This document shows, piece by piece, positions 1 through 6,262 of a DNA stretch of 32,207 nucleotides. Source of the DNA: an uncultured Prevotellaceae bacterium. Its GTDB lineage: Bacteria > Bacteroidota > Bacteroidia > Bacteroidales > Bacteroidaceae. The notes beneath the pieces are model-generated. The model searched no databases. It was not told the origin of the DNA and saw only the letters and a list, made by a program, of their open reading frames with translations. Where the stretch lies: positions 1-32,207 of the forward strand of contig CAMVKN010000045.1 of the NCBI GenBank assembly GCA_947168045.1, read 5' to 3'. The position numbers and the translations under genes were made by a program. Every line of letters begins with the position of its first letter. The stretch's first letter is position 1.

Positions 1-115
1 GAGAGAGAGCCTATTTGCCCTCCCAAGAAATTGCACTTCTATCTTGAAAGTTTATGACTTCCACAAGCCTTCTTTTTCCTAGAAAAGCGTCCATGGGCCA
101 AGTGGTGAAAACCAT

Positions 116-153
116 TTTCTTTTGCTTTTCGCTCGCTTCTTCGTACCTTTGCA
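116..153 (+). repeat. Dispersed promoter-like repeat, copy A
   Basis: This 38-base unit runs from a T/C-rich TTTTG block to a TACCTTTG box and reads as a complete Bacteroidetes promoter (a -33 TTTTG-like element, about 18 bases, then TAnnTTTG). Nearly the same sequence, with about three mismatches, occurs in opposite orientation twice around 22174-22334, and a diverged version lies at 1033-1070. No intact gene follows it on the plus strand, only the inverted-repeat segment at 216-342, so it may be a dispersed element rather than the promoter of a present gene. Confidence 0.6.
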
Positions 154-215
154 GCGCAAAAGCACTGCTGCGGTCTGCCGCCGGTCCCTTCATTGTCAGG
201 AAGTGGCCAGCTGCA

Positions 216-342
216 ACAACATTCTTAACATTCTTAACATTAACAAAACGCTTCTACCATCATGTGGACCAACCGTGCCCTGACGGAGCTGGAGGCGCTG
301 TACCCACTCTTTTGTTAATGTTAAGAATGTTAAGAGTGTTGT
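216..342. repeat. 33-bp inverted repeat around a 61-base segment
   Basis: Arms 216-248 and 310-342 are reverse complements at 32 of 33 positions. Each arm is AT-rich and built from the short unit CATTCTTAA in tandem. The spacer 249-309 is much more GC-rich and contains what looks like the start of a coding sequence. As RNA or single-stranded DNA this would form a long stem with a large loop. It could be a small non-autonomous mobile element, a remnant of one, an invertible segment, or a terminator-like structure. No transposase is visible nearby. Confidence 0.75.
262..318 (+). pseudogene. Possible N-terminal fragment of a small helix-turn-helix protein
   Basis: An ATG opens an 18-codon frame beginning MWTNRALTELEALYP. 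This resembles the first helix of Myb/SANT-like or homing-endonuclease-associated DNA-binding domains (W-T-x-x-x-L-x-x-L-x-x-x-Y-P). The frame then enters the right inverted-repeat arm and stops at 316-318. I infer that a longer gene was cut by the repeat or that the fragment was carried with it. The resemblance rests on about 15 residues, so the assignment is weak. Confidence 0.25.
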
Positions 343-427
343 CGATGTCGTCCATTATTCAGCGCCCGGGCTGGGCGTATGCAGTCTCTACAGGGACGAC
401 GTAGTATAGCAATATGGTAGCCAGCAG

Positions 428-727
428 TTATTTCTTCTGATAGACTTTCAGTGGCTTACGAGCTGACGAGCGTATGCTCAGCACCGTCAGCTTGATAGTG
501 TTGTAACGAAAAATGATGGTGAAGCCCATCAGGTAGAAGAACCTGACGTCAGTTCGTGTAGAGGGGCTGCTGGCAGTGGGCGTTTGTGACAAGCGTTGCA
601 ACTCATCCAACAGACATTGCAGCAACTGGCGACTATACTTGGTCGACCCGTTGCGCTCGTCGTAGAACGTGAGTATCTTCTGCAACTGGCTGGTGCTGCG
701 CCGACTAAACTCAATGGTTAGAGCCAT
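428..727 (-). CDS. ParE/RelE-superfamily toxin
   Basis: The 99-residue protein has the usual length and layout of this superfamily. An opening strand (LTIEFSRRSTSQLQKI) is followed by two helices, then strands rich in hydrophobic residues (FFYLMGFTIIFRY, TIKLTVLSI) and a basic C-terminus ending KKPLKVYQKK-like. Relatives inhibit DNA gyrase (ParE) or cleave ribosome-bound mRNA (RelE); which applies here cannot be told from sequence alone. Its ATG lies inside the end of the upstream antitoxin gene, with a 10-bp overlap (718-727), so translation is probably coupled. It appears complete. Family call is good by pattern, exact subtype unknown. Confidence 0.7.
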   Translation of the reverse strand: MALTIEFSRRSTSQLQKILTFYDERNGSTKYSRQLLQCLLDELQRLSQTPTASSPSTRTDVRFFYLMGFTIIFRYNTIKLTVLSIRSSARKPLKVYQKK

Positions 728-972
728 TTGGCAAACATTGTTCTGAACTCCGACATTGAAACCACCTCGCCCCGCTCCACCTCGGCAATCTCCTCCTCGG
801 TACTGGGAGCCACCTGCAGCACGCCGTCCACAATGTGGGCGTATTCCACATCGTCGGGAATGACAGGCTCTTCGTAAGCGTAGGCCACGTCAGCAACAGG
901 CTCCCGGGCGGTCAGGCAGCTGCCGTTCTCTTCTTCCACGACGGGATAGGGTTTGCTTTCTTTCATTGTCAA
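718..972 (-). CDS. Antitoxin partner of the ParE/RelE-like toxin
   Basis: This 84-residue acidic protein sits directly before the toxin gene and overlaps it by 10 bp, the common order for type II toxin-antitoxin operons. It is rich in Glu and Asp, with a C-terminal stretch (EEEIAEVERGEVVSMSEF) of the kind that wraps around RelE/ParE toxins. I see no clear ribbon-helix-helix or HTH domain at the N-terminus, so autoregulation by this protein is uncertain. A TATCTTTG promoter box lies about 20 bases upstream of the start. The antitoxin role is inferred mainly from position, size and charge. Confidence 0.6.
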   Translation of the reverse strand: MTMKESKPYPVVEEENGSCLTAREPVADVAYAYEEPVIPDDVEYAHIVDGVLQVAPSTEEEIAEVERGEVVSMSEFRTMFAKWL

Positions 973-989
973 TGCAGTTTTTGATGCTG

Positions 990-997
990 CAAAGATA
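990..997 (-). promoter_or_regulatory. -7 box of the toxin-antitoxin operon
   Basis: On the minus strand the sequence reads TATCTTTG, an exact TAnnTTTG match, 18 bases before the antitoxin start codon. A TTTC lies 19 bases further upstream as a weak -33 element. Transcription would start about 10 bases before the ATG. Confidence 0.5.
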
Positions 998-1008
998 GTG
1001 CAAAAAAT

Positions 1009-1179
1009 CTAATTTAGAAAAGAAAAAAGGGATTTTTCTTTTGCTTTTTCGCCGCATCTTCGTAACTTTGGCTGTCGCCGAAGGTGCTGGCGGCCGTCCT
1101 GGCCCTGCCACTCGTTGCGGTCGGTGTACTCGTCAATGTGCAGCGGCAGCTGCTCTTCGATACGTGCAATAATTTCCAT
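1009..1179 (-). pseudogene. Gene fragment (start of an unrecognised protein) fused to a repeat
   Basis: An ATG at 1177-1179 opens a 56-codon frame. The first 36 residues (beginning MEIIARIEEQLPLHIDEYTD) have normal, GC-balanced coding character. The last 20 are Lys-rich and are simply the translation of the promoter-like repeat at 1033-1070. This pattern suggests a gene cut about 36 codons in, but I do not recognise the family. It could also be a short functional peptide. Confidence 0.3.
1033..1070 (+). repeat. Dispersed promoter-like repeat, diverged copy C
   Basis: A T-rich stretch with TTTTGC is followed by a GCCGCATCTTCG segment and TAACTTTG. This is the layout of the repeats at 116-153 and 22174-22334, with more differences. 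On the plus strand it points at no gene. On the minus strand it forms the tail of the 56-codon frame at 1009-1179, which suggests that it replaced the end of an older gene. Confidence 0.45.
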
Positions 1180-1238
1180 AACGTTTTGTCTTTTAAATAG
1201 TTAATAATTAAGTTGTCTAACCGGAAGTGCATTTAGCC

Positions 1239-1472
1239 TTTACATTTTTTACAATTTACATTTTACATTTTGGTACTCTCAACTCTCCTCTTTCTTTCCT
1301 TCGTCCTGCATCCCCTGTTCGTGCGCCCCTTATAGCAAGGGGGGGATTCATTTTATATATATTATTTATATATTCATTATATATTGTATATAATATAATA
1401 ATGTACGCGATGTTCTTCTTTCCATTTTCGTCATCTTCATCTTGTCAAAATGTAAAATGTAAAAAATGTAAA
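1239..1472. repeat. AT-rich inverted-repeat-bounded segment
   Basis: The left arm 1239-1271 is made of TTTACATTT-type units. The right arm 1447-1472 is its reverse complement except that it lacks one 7-base unit (TTGTAAA). Between them lie a C/T-rich stretch, a small hairpin (CCCCTT-loop-AAGGGG near 1324-1340) and about 60 bases of nearly pure A/T (1350-1405). There is no long gene. The architecture (tandem AT-rich arms, no transposase) parallels the segment at 216-342, although the sequences differ. Confidence 0.65.
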
Positions 1473-1534
1473 GTCATCATCCCTGTCCAGCGGTGTCCAC
1501 CAGTAGCGCGCACCCGCGCCCGTGTAACACATGC

Positions 1535-1625
1535 GCAAAGATAGGCACAAAAAAAACGCTACAGGCCGTCTGTAGCGTTTTGGTATTGCTGTGGTATGAA
1601 ATTGGTAAAGTCAGCGCCCCGTCCT
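1535..1625. repeat. Direct repeat, copy 1 (terminator-bearing)
   Basis: About 90 bases starting GCAAAGATAGGCAC and ending GCGCCCCGTCC recur at 2978-3066 in the same orientation, with roughly 90% identity and one small indel. The unit holds a hairpin with U-tracts on both strands and, on the minus strand, a TATCTTTG box just after the hairpin. In copy 2 the right edge encodes the last codons of the gene at 3053-3565, so copy 1 may be the leftover 3' end of a lost relative of that gene. Confidence 0.75.
1548..1582. terminator. Bidirectional hairpin terminator
   Basis: The stem is ACGCTACAG (1556-1564) pairing with CTGTAGCGT (1570-1578) around GCCGT. Before it lies an A-run, which becomes a U-run on the minus strand, and after it TTTT. 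It can end minus-strand transcription from the gene at 1727-2476. It lies within the ~90-bp direct repeat. Confidence 0.6.
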
Positions 1626-1726
1626 GGGCCCAACTTGTGGGCAATTGGATATTAAAAACTGCTTCCATACCGCAAAGGTAGAGAAGCAGTTACTATGGGA
1701 AAAGACACCCCAAATATTTAGATGCA

Positions 1727-2476
1727 CTACTTTCTGATCACAGCGCGAACAGGAAACTGGAAGAAGCGGAGTTCGATTGACACGTTCTTGTAGCCCTCAC
1801 TAAAGTTGAGACTTGTCGCGAAGAATGGGCGCTTCCCGTCGAGCTTCCCGTCGAGCGATGCCGACCAGTAGCGGCCAATCACCTGCTGGTACTCTTCCGT
1901 TCCGGCGATATCGCCGATTAACGGGCTCCACCTTCCGCTTAAATGCGATGTACTGCGACCTGCGGCTGGGAGGAATATAGAATTTCCATTCGTCTTGCTG
2001 GTAAACTTATAACCTTTTATGCCATTAACGGTCGTCCATTCAGAAGTAGTATTAGCGAGCAACTCATCTATCTCACCGGAAGTAGGCATCACCCATGAAC
2101 CACCCCAAATTACGTGGGCTGCATCGTCCTCAAGGTCGAGTGTGGTCTTATTGTCTACCGTGCCGAAGCGGCTGTTAGTGTTATACTTGGTCAGCGATAT
2201 ATCGGTATAGGCGTCGTTGATCTTCATGTATTTTTTATAGCCAACAGTTTCGCCCCAGGACAAATAGAGACCGTACTCCTCGGGCTTCGTGGCACCCACG
2301 TTCATGTTAGCCCACTTCGTGCCGCTGGGCAGGCCCAGGTCGACAGCCACCACACCCTGGGGGGCTGTGCCGGGCTGAGGTTGGGGGGTGGAATTGTGGA
2401 TGTTGACAGTCTTTGCTCCAGCTGCCATAGTCAATAGCAGCAAGGCTATGAGGGTAAGGGCTTTCTTTTTGTTCAT
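1727..2476 (-). CDS. Secreted FISUMP-like (VDLGLPSGTKWA) protein
   Basis: The 249-residue protein starts with a clear signal peptide (MNKKKALTLIALLLLTMAAGAK), followed by a Pro/Gln-rich linker. One domain follows, from about residue 42, opening VDLGLPSGTKWANMNVGAT and continuing EEYGLYLSWGET. Conserved blocks GGSWVMPTSGEIDELL and FLPAAGRS come next, and the end reads FPVRAVIRK. This matches the Fibrobacter-succinogenes-major-paralogue type domain common in Bacteroidetes surface proteins. The molecular function of the family is not known; binding or adhesion is often supposed. No lipobox Cys is seen, so it is probably periplasmic or secreted. A TATTTTTG promoter box lies upstream. It sits alone, between the two copies of the ~90-bp direct repeat. 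Confidence 0.75.
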   Translation of the reverse strand: MNKKKALTLIALLLLTMAAGAKTVNIHNSTPQPQPGTAPQGVVAVDLGLPSGTKWANMNVGATKPEEYGLYLSWGETVGYKKYMKINDAYTDISLTKYNTNSRFGTVDNKTTLDLEDDAAHVIWGGSWVMPTSGEIDELLANTTSEWTTVNGIKGYKFTSKTNGNSIFLPAAGRSTSHLSGRWSPLIGDIAGTEEYQQVIGRYWSASLDGKLDGKRPFFATSLNFSEGYKNVSIELRFFQFPVRAVIRK

Positions 2477-2517
2477 AGATCGTTTGTATTTTGTTTAAAA
2501 AAAGTGAATTTCATCTG

Positions 2518-2525
2518 CAAAAATA
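2518..2525 (-). promoter_or_regulatory. -7 box for the FISUMP-like gene
   Basis: The minus strand reads TATTTTTG, a TAnnTTTG match, about 42 bases before the start codon at 2476. Predicted leader is about 35 bases. Confidence 0.45.
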
Positions 2526-2596
2526 GTCTTTTTCCACGAAACAACCAAACAATTCATCAAGGAATTGGCAAAAAGCAACAAATGAGGCACAAATTG

Positions 2597-2627
2597 TTGC
2601 GTTTCTCGAAAATAATGAGTATCTTCG
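2597..2627 (+). promoter_or_regulatory. Promoter of the orphan antitoxin gene
   Basis: TTG at 2597-2599 is followed after 20 bases by TATCTTCG (2620-2627), one mismatch from TAnnTTTG with the usual spacing. The antitoxin start lies about 30 bases downstream. Confidence 0.45.
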
Positions 2628-2658
2628 CGACATAATAATCAACAAATATTCTTTTGTG

Positions 2659-2916
2659 ATGGTAGCAAAGAATGAAAATGTGAAATGGACGCGCGAAGAT
2701 ATCCTTTCCCTCGTTGAGCGTGGTCGACAGATAAAGGCCAGGCGACAGAGGGAGGCAGAAGAATGGCTCGTAGCAGAGAAGGAGGCCGACCCAACACTTC
2801 TCACCAAGGAGGAGTTCTTTACCCGTATCGACAAGGCTGAAAAACAGATTGAACAGGGTGCATGTACCACCTTTGACAATGTCGACGATATGAACAAATG
2901 GCTGGACGCGCTATGA
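2659..2916 (+). CDS. Antitoxin of a type II toxin-antitoxin pair (partner broken)
   Basis: The protein of about 85 residues is charged and helical. It has an N-terminal basic helix (REDILSLVERGRQIKARRQR) and a C-terminal segment with FFTRIDKAEKQIEQG followed by an acidic FDNVDDMNKWLDAL end. This is the size and charge pattern of antitoxins paired with ParE/RelE toxins in Bacteroidales. I start it at ATG 2659; a GTG at 2656 is an equally possible start one codon earlier. Its stop codon overlaps the ATG of the next frame (ATGA, 2913-2916), the typical coupled arrangement, but that toxin frame is truncated. It is the only intact plus-strand gene in the first 19 kb. Confidence 0.6.
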   Translation: MVAKNENVKWTREDILSLVERGRQIKARRQREAEEWLVAEKEADPTLLTKEEFFTRIDKAEKQIEQGACTTFDNVDDMNKWLDAL

Positions 2917-2987
2917 AGACGTACACCATCACCTTCAGACAGGAACTGGCCGAGTCCCTATGGGGTTGTCTGTTGGTGCAAAGATAG
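2913..2987 (+). pseudogene. Truncated ParE/RelE-family toxin
   Basis: The frame starts in an ATGA overlap with the antitoxin gene and begins MKTYTITFRQELAESL, a typical first strand and helix of a ParE/RelE toxin (normally 90-100 residues). It runs into unrelated sequence at about 2961 and stops at 2985-2987 after 24 codons, just inside copy 2 of the ~90-bp direct repeat. The catalytic C-terminal part is absent, so it should be inactive. Family call rests on the N-terminal motif and on gene order. Confidence 0.55.
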
Positions 2988-3066
2988 GCACAAAAAAAAC
3001 GCTACAGACAGTCTGTAGCGTTTTGGTATTGCTGCATTACGAAATTGGCAAGTCAGCGCCCCGTCC
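2978..3066. repeat. Direct repeat, copy 2 (terminator-bearing)
   Basis: This is the second copy of the ~90-bp unit at 1535-1625, in the same orientation. Its left edge coincides with the break in the toxin frame at 2913-2987. Its right edge contains the stop codon and last residues of the minus-strand gene at 3053-3565. The two copies are about 1.44 kb apart and bracket the FISUMP-like gene and the broken toxin-antitoxin pair, so recombination between them could delete or have moved that block. Confidence 0.75.
2991..3025. terminator. Hairpin terminator after the gene at 3053-3565
   Basis: The stem ACGCTACAGAC (2999-3009) pairs with GTCTGTAGCGT (3011-3021). On the minus strand it is followed by eight U residues, a strong intrinsic terminator about 30 bases after the TGA of the minus-strand gene. 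On the plus strand four U residues follow, so it may act in both directions. Confidence 0.7.
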
Positions 3067-3565
3067 CTGGCTGTGCCGTGGCATTTTTCAGCTCTTCTGC
3101 CAGCCGCAGGGCCACCTCGCGGCAGGCGGCAAACTGTGCCGTGTCGGCGCTGCTGGGCTGCACGGCGTGCATCTTCTGCGGGTCTTGCTCCATGAACGTC
3201 AGGGTGCATACCCGCCGTATGTCGTTGTACTCGCATTTCACGTCCAGGGCCTCGCTGAAGGGCAGCTCCTGCACGCGCCGGCAGAAGCGTGGCACGTCCA
3301 CCGGCCACCCGCAGGCCCACCGCAGCCACCAGTAGGCCCCCGCCCACTTCCACTTCGCGTCGATGGGGCGCTCCTTGCCCACGATGGCCTCAAGGGCACG
3401 CGCCACCTCGGCATCGGTGTACCTGACGCCGCCAGTGTCGGTCATTGAGTTATAGTTGTTCATGGTGTTCGTGCCGTAGTTCAGCACCATGTTGTGAATG
3501 GTGGCCCCACCGAAGTAGTTTACGATACGGCCACCCATAAGTTCTCCGTTGTCTTGTGTTTCCAT
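3053..3565 (-). CDS. Hypothetical protein, Bacteroidales-type, function unknown
   Basis: The 170-residue protein has no signal peptide or membrane segment. Its N-terminus contains a Gly/Asn-rich piece (GGRIVNYFGGATIHNMVLNYG). A region follows with YTDAEVARALEAIVGKE, then WKWAGAYWWLRWACGWPVD, LPFSEALDVKCEYNDIRR and LTFMEQDP, and the protein ends in a helix. I have an impression of similar proteins in other Bacteroidales genomes but cannot name a family or function. The predicted Trp-rich centre looks like a small alpha-helical fold. The last codons and stop lie within the direct repeat copy at 2978-3066, and a strong terminator follows. No neighbour is close enough to suggest an operon. Confidence 0.65.
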   Translation of the reverse strand: METQDNGELMGGRIVNYFGGATIHNMVLNYGTNTMNNYNSMTDTGGVRYTDAEVARALEAIVGKERPIDAKWKWAGAYWWLRWACGWPVDVPRFCRRVQELPFSEALDVKCEYNDIRRVCTLTFMEQDPQKMHAVQPSSADTAQFAACREVALRLAEELKNATAQPGTGR

Positions 3566-3711
3566 GTGTAGTTCATTAGTGTATTTAGTCAGGTTTATGT
3601 AAAAAAGGGCAAGGGCACGTGTCGGGCTTTACAGTCAAGGCTCAGGGCTCTCTACTTCCCCATCCAAGAACACATAAAGCGACCGTCGCCCCTGCTGTGT
3701 CTATAACGTCA

Positions 3712-6195
3712 TTATTCCCCGTTTATTGTCAGATTGTCAATTTCTCCGTCAAAATGGTTGTGAATGGTGAGGTTCAGCATGCCCTTGCCGTTGTACAGCT
3801 CCTTCTGCATGTCGAGGAAGAAGGTGCGCATCTGCCCGGCATCCATCTGCAGCTGCCGCTTGGCATCGGCTATGCTGTGGTACTTCATGTCGATGAGGGT
3901 GCCCAGCTTCTCCATGCCCAGCTCCTTGAAGCCGTTGCGCACGTAGAGCTTCAGGATGAAGTCGACAAACTCCTGCTGCTGCGCTGACAGCTGTGCCAGC
4001 ATGTCCTGCCTCAGGATGTCAGCCCGTCGCTGCCGCTCTATGGGCGTGGTCTCGTAGGCCAGGTAGCTCAGCACGTCGAGCATGTCGCACCGCTCCAGCT
4101 GCAGGAAGCGCCGCATCAGCTCCAGCTTGTCCTCCTGGAACCCTGAGCGCTCCAGCAGGTCGAGCAGCTGCTGGCGTGTCTGCGGCTGGCTCCACCGCAG
4201 GCGCAGGTCATCCTCGCCGTCGAGGAAGCTGGGCAGCATGCCGAACAGGCGCTTGATGTACTCGTCCATCGTAATCAGCTCGTTGCCAAACTGAACGCGC
4301 TCCGACCAATCGGTGTGCAGCGTCAGGGCACGCAGCGGCGACAGCTTCACCACTACCTTCTTTCGTTGTGGGCCAGGGCAGGTGCACGGCAGATGGCCGC
4401 ACACGGGGCACGGCTCGGACTGTGGCGGGCACGTGCACGGGTTGTTGCCACACTTAGGGCACTTGTCAGTCTTGGGGGGCTTGCCACAGGTGCAGGGAAT
4501 GTTGCCGCAGATGGAGCAAAACGGTTCGGGTTCCCATGTGAGGTCTTTAAACATTTCATACGCTCCCACAAAGTCGTAGAGCGTGAAGAAATACTTGCCG
4601 TCGAACAATCGGGTGCCACGACCCAGAATCTGCTTGAACTCCACGATGTTGTTCACGGGGCGCATCAGCACGATGTTCCTCACGTTGCGGGCATCCACAC
4701 CCGTTGACAGCTTCTGCGAGGTGGTGAGGATGGTGGGGCGCAGCAGGTCGTTGTTCTGAAACTTCTTTAACGCCTCCTCGCCCTTGGCACCGTCGTTGGC
4801 CGTCACGCGCTCACAGTAGTTGGAGTCGGGCACGCGCTTCCACTGGTTAATCATCGACATCACCTCAAGGGCATGTGCCTGCGTGGCGCAGAACACGATG
4901 GTCTTGTCGTCGGGGTTGATTTGGCCCAGCAGCTCCTTCACGCGGTGCTCGTCGCGCTCGCGCAGCTCGATGTTGCCTGCATAGAAGTCGCGCTCGGTGT
5001 ACACCTTGTCCTTGTCGATGTCGCCCTCCACGTCGTCGTTGGGGTTATACTGGTAGGTGTCGATGTTGCTCTCGGCTATCTTCACGCGGAAGGGTGTGAG
5101 GAAGCCGTCCTCGATGCCCTGACGCAGCGAGTATTCGTAGACCGGCTCGCCGAAATAGCGGTAGGTGTTGGTGTTCTCCTTGCGCCTTGGCGTGGCGGTC
5201 ATGCCTAATTGCACGGCAGGCGCGAACCACTCCATCAGCTCGCGCCACTCGCTCTCGTCGTTGGCGCCGCCACGGTGGCACTCGTCAATGATGATGAAGT
5301 CGAAGAAGTCCTGCGGCCACTGCATGTAATAGGGCTGGCCAGTGGCGTCCTCGCCCATCACCGTCTGGAAGATGGTGAAGTAGAGGTGGCGGGCCGTTGG
5401 CAGGCGGCCGTTGTGCTTCTTGTCGTGTATCAGCTCGGGCGTGACGCGCTCCATCGCGTCCTCGGGGAACTGCTCGAAGTCGTTCTTCGCCTGGTTAGCC
5501 AAAATATTTCTGTCTGCTATAAATAATATTCTTGGCTTGCGCCCGTCACCGCGTCTGTTCCACCCCGTCTGATACAGCTTCCAGCAAATCTGGAAGGCGG
5601 TGTAGGTCTTGCCCGTGCCGGTGGCCATGGTCAGCAGGATGCGGTCTTGTCCGTTGGCGATGGCGGTCAGCACGTTGTTGATGGCTATCTCCTGATAGTA
5701 GCGGGGCTCGCGTCCGCCGCCACGGTTCAGCGGGCAGAGGTTGAACTTGTCGCGCCAAGGGTTCTCGTCGGGGAAGGTCATCTGCCACAGCTCCTGCGGC
5801 GAGGGGAACTGCTTGACGGCCTTCTCCGTGGACGGCACCACATACTGGCCCTGGGCATCCTTCACGCCCATGTCAATCATCCATATCTCGTCGCCGTTGG
5901 TGGCATAGGCAAAGCGGATGTGCAGCAGCTCGGCGTAGCGCTTGGCCTGCGGCACTCCCTCGAAGACGGTCTTCTCGTCGCTCTTCGCCTCGATGACGGC
6001 CAGCTTCTTCTTCCTAAACTCCAGGATGTAGTCGGCCTTCTTCGGGTGGCGGTTCTGCGGCAGCGCACTCACCTGGCCGGGCGCTATCTCGTAGGCGCGC
6101 TGCTCAGTCAGGATAACGCTTCCAGGCACATTTTCCCAGCCTACGCCATAGAGCGCAGGGTCAATCTTAGTGCGACGCGTTGCGGTTTCGTCCAT
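3712..6195 (-). CDS. hsdR: Type I restriction R subunit (HsdR-like nuclease-helicase), orphan
   Basis: The 827-residue protein has the full layout of EcoEI/EcoAI-type R subunits. A PD-(D/E)xK nuclease comes first (D55, then E69-A-K71 in AVIEAKSD). The superfamily 2 motor follows: Walker A MATGTGKT (190-197), DECH (304-307), GMTATPRR (331-338), TTSQKLSTGVD (491-501) and QILGRGTRL (522-530). A C-terminal helical domain from about 610 ends the protein. R subunits translocate and cut DNA together with HsdM and HsdS. Neither gene is in this window, and the genes on both sides are unrelated. Between motor and C-terminal domain sit three tandem CxxCGxxPCTC units (560-570, 579-589, 596-606), probably zinc binding. 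All catalytic motifs look intact. There is no obvious promoter in the 67-bp gap upstream, so it may be cotranscribed with the gene at 6263-6826. Confidence 0.9.
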   Translation of the reverse strand: MDETATRRTKIDPALYGVGWENVPGSVILTEQRAYEIAPGQVSALPQNRHPKKADYILEFRKKKLAVIEAKSDEKTVFEGVPQAKRYAELLHIRFAYATNGDEIWMIDMGVKDAQGQYVVPSTEKAVKQFPSPQELWQMTFPDENPWRDKFNLCPLNRGGGREPRYYQEIAINNVLTAIANGQDRILLTMATGTGKTYTAFQICWKLYQTGWNRRGDGRKPRILFIADRNILANQAKNDFEQFPEDAMERVTPELIHDKKHNGRLPTARHLYFTIFQTVMGEDATGQPYYMQWPQDFFDFIIIDECHRGGANDESEWRELMEWFAPAVQLGMTATPRRKENTNTYRYFGEPVYEYSLRQGIEDGFLTPFRVKIAESNIDTYQYNPNDDVEGDIDKDKVYTERDFYAGNIELRERDEHRVKELLGQINPDDKTIVFCATQAHALEVMSMINQWKRVPDSNYCERVTANDGAKGEEALKKFQNNDLLRPTILTTSQKLSTGVDARNVRNIVLMRPVNNIVEFKQILGRGTRLFDGKYFFTLYDFVGAYEMFKDLTWEPEPFCSICGNIPCTCGKPPKTDKCPKCGNNPCTCPPQSEPCPVCGHLPCTCPGPQRKKVVVKLSPLRALTLHTDWSERVQFGNELITMDEYIKRLFGMLPSFLDGEDDLRLRWSQPQTRQQLLDLLERSGFQEDKLELMRRFLQLERCDMLDVLSYLAYETTPIERQRRADILRQDMLAQLSAQQQEFVDFILKLYVRNGFKELGMEKLGTLIDMKYHSIADAKRQLQMDAGQMRTFFLDMQKELYNGKGMLNLTIHNHFDGEIDNLTINGE

Positions 6196-6262
6196 AAGGG
6201 GGGTTAATTGATGGTATAAGTCATTTGACGAATTTTCATGGTTTTTTCTTTAGTGCTGTTCA

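Noticed and set aside
11..193. 60-codon minus-strand frame at the window start
   Set aside because: Its middle is the translation of the promoter-like repeat at 116-153, which occurs in noncoding positions elsewhere. No family character.
1227..1544. 105-codon plus-strand frame
   Set aside because: It translates the inverted-repeat arms and A/T core into Phe/Tyr/Ile runs; no coding character.
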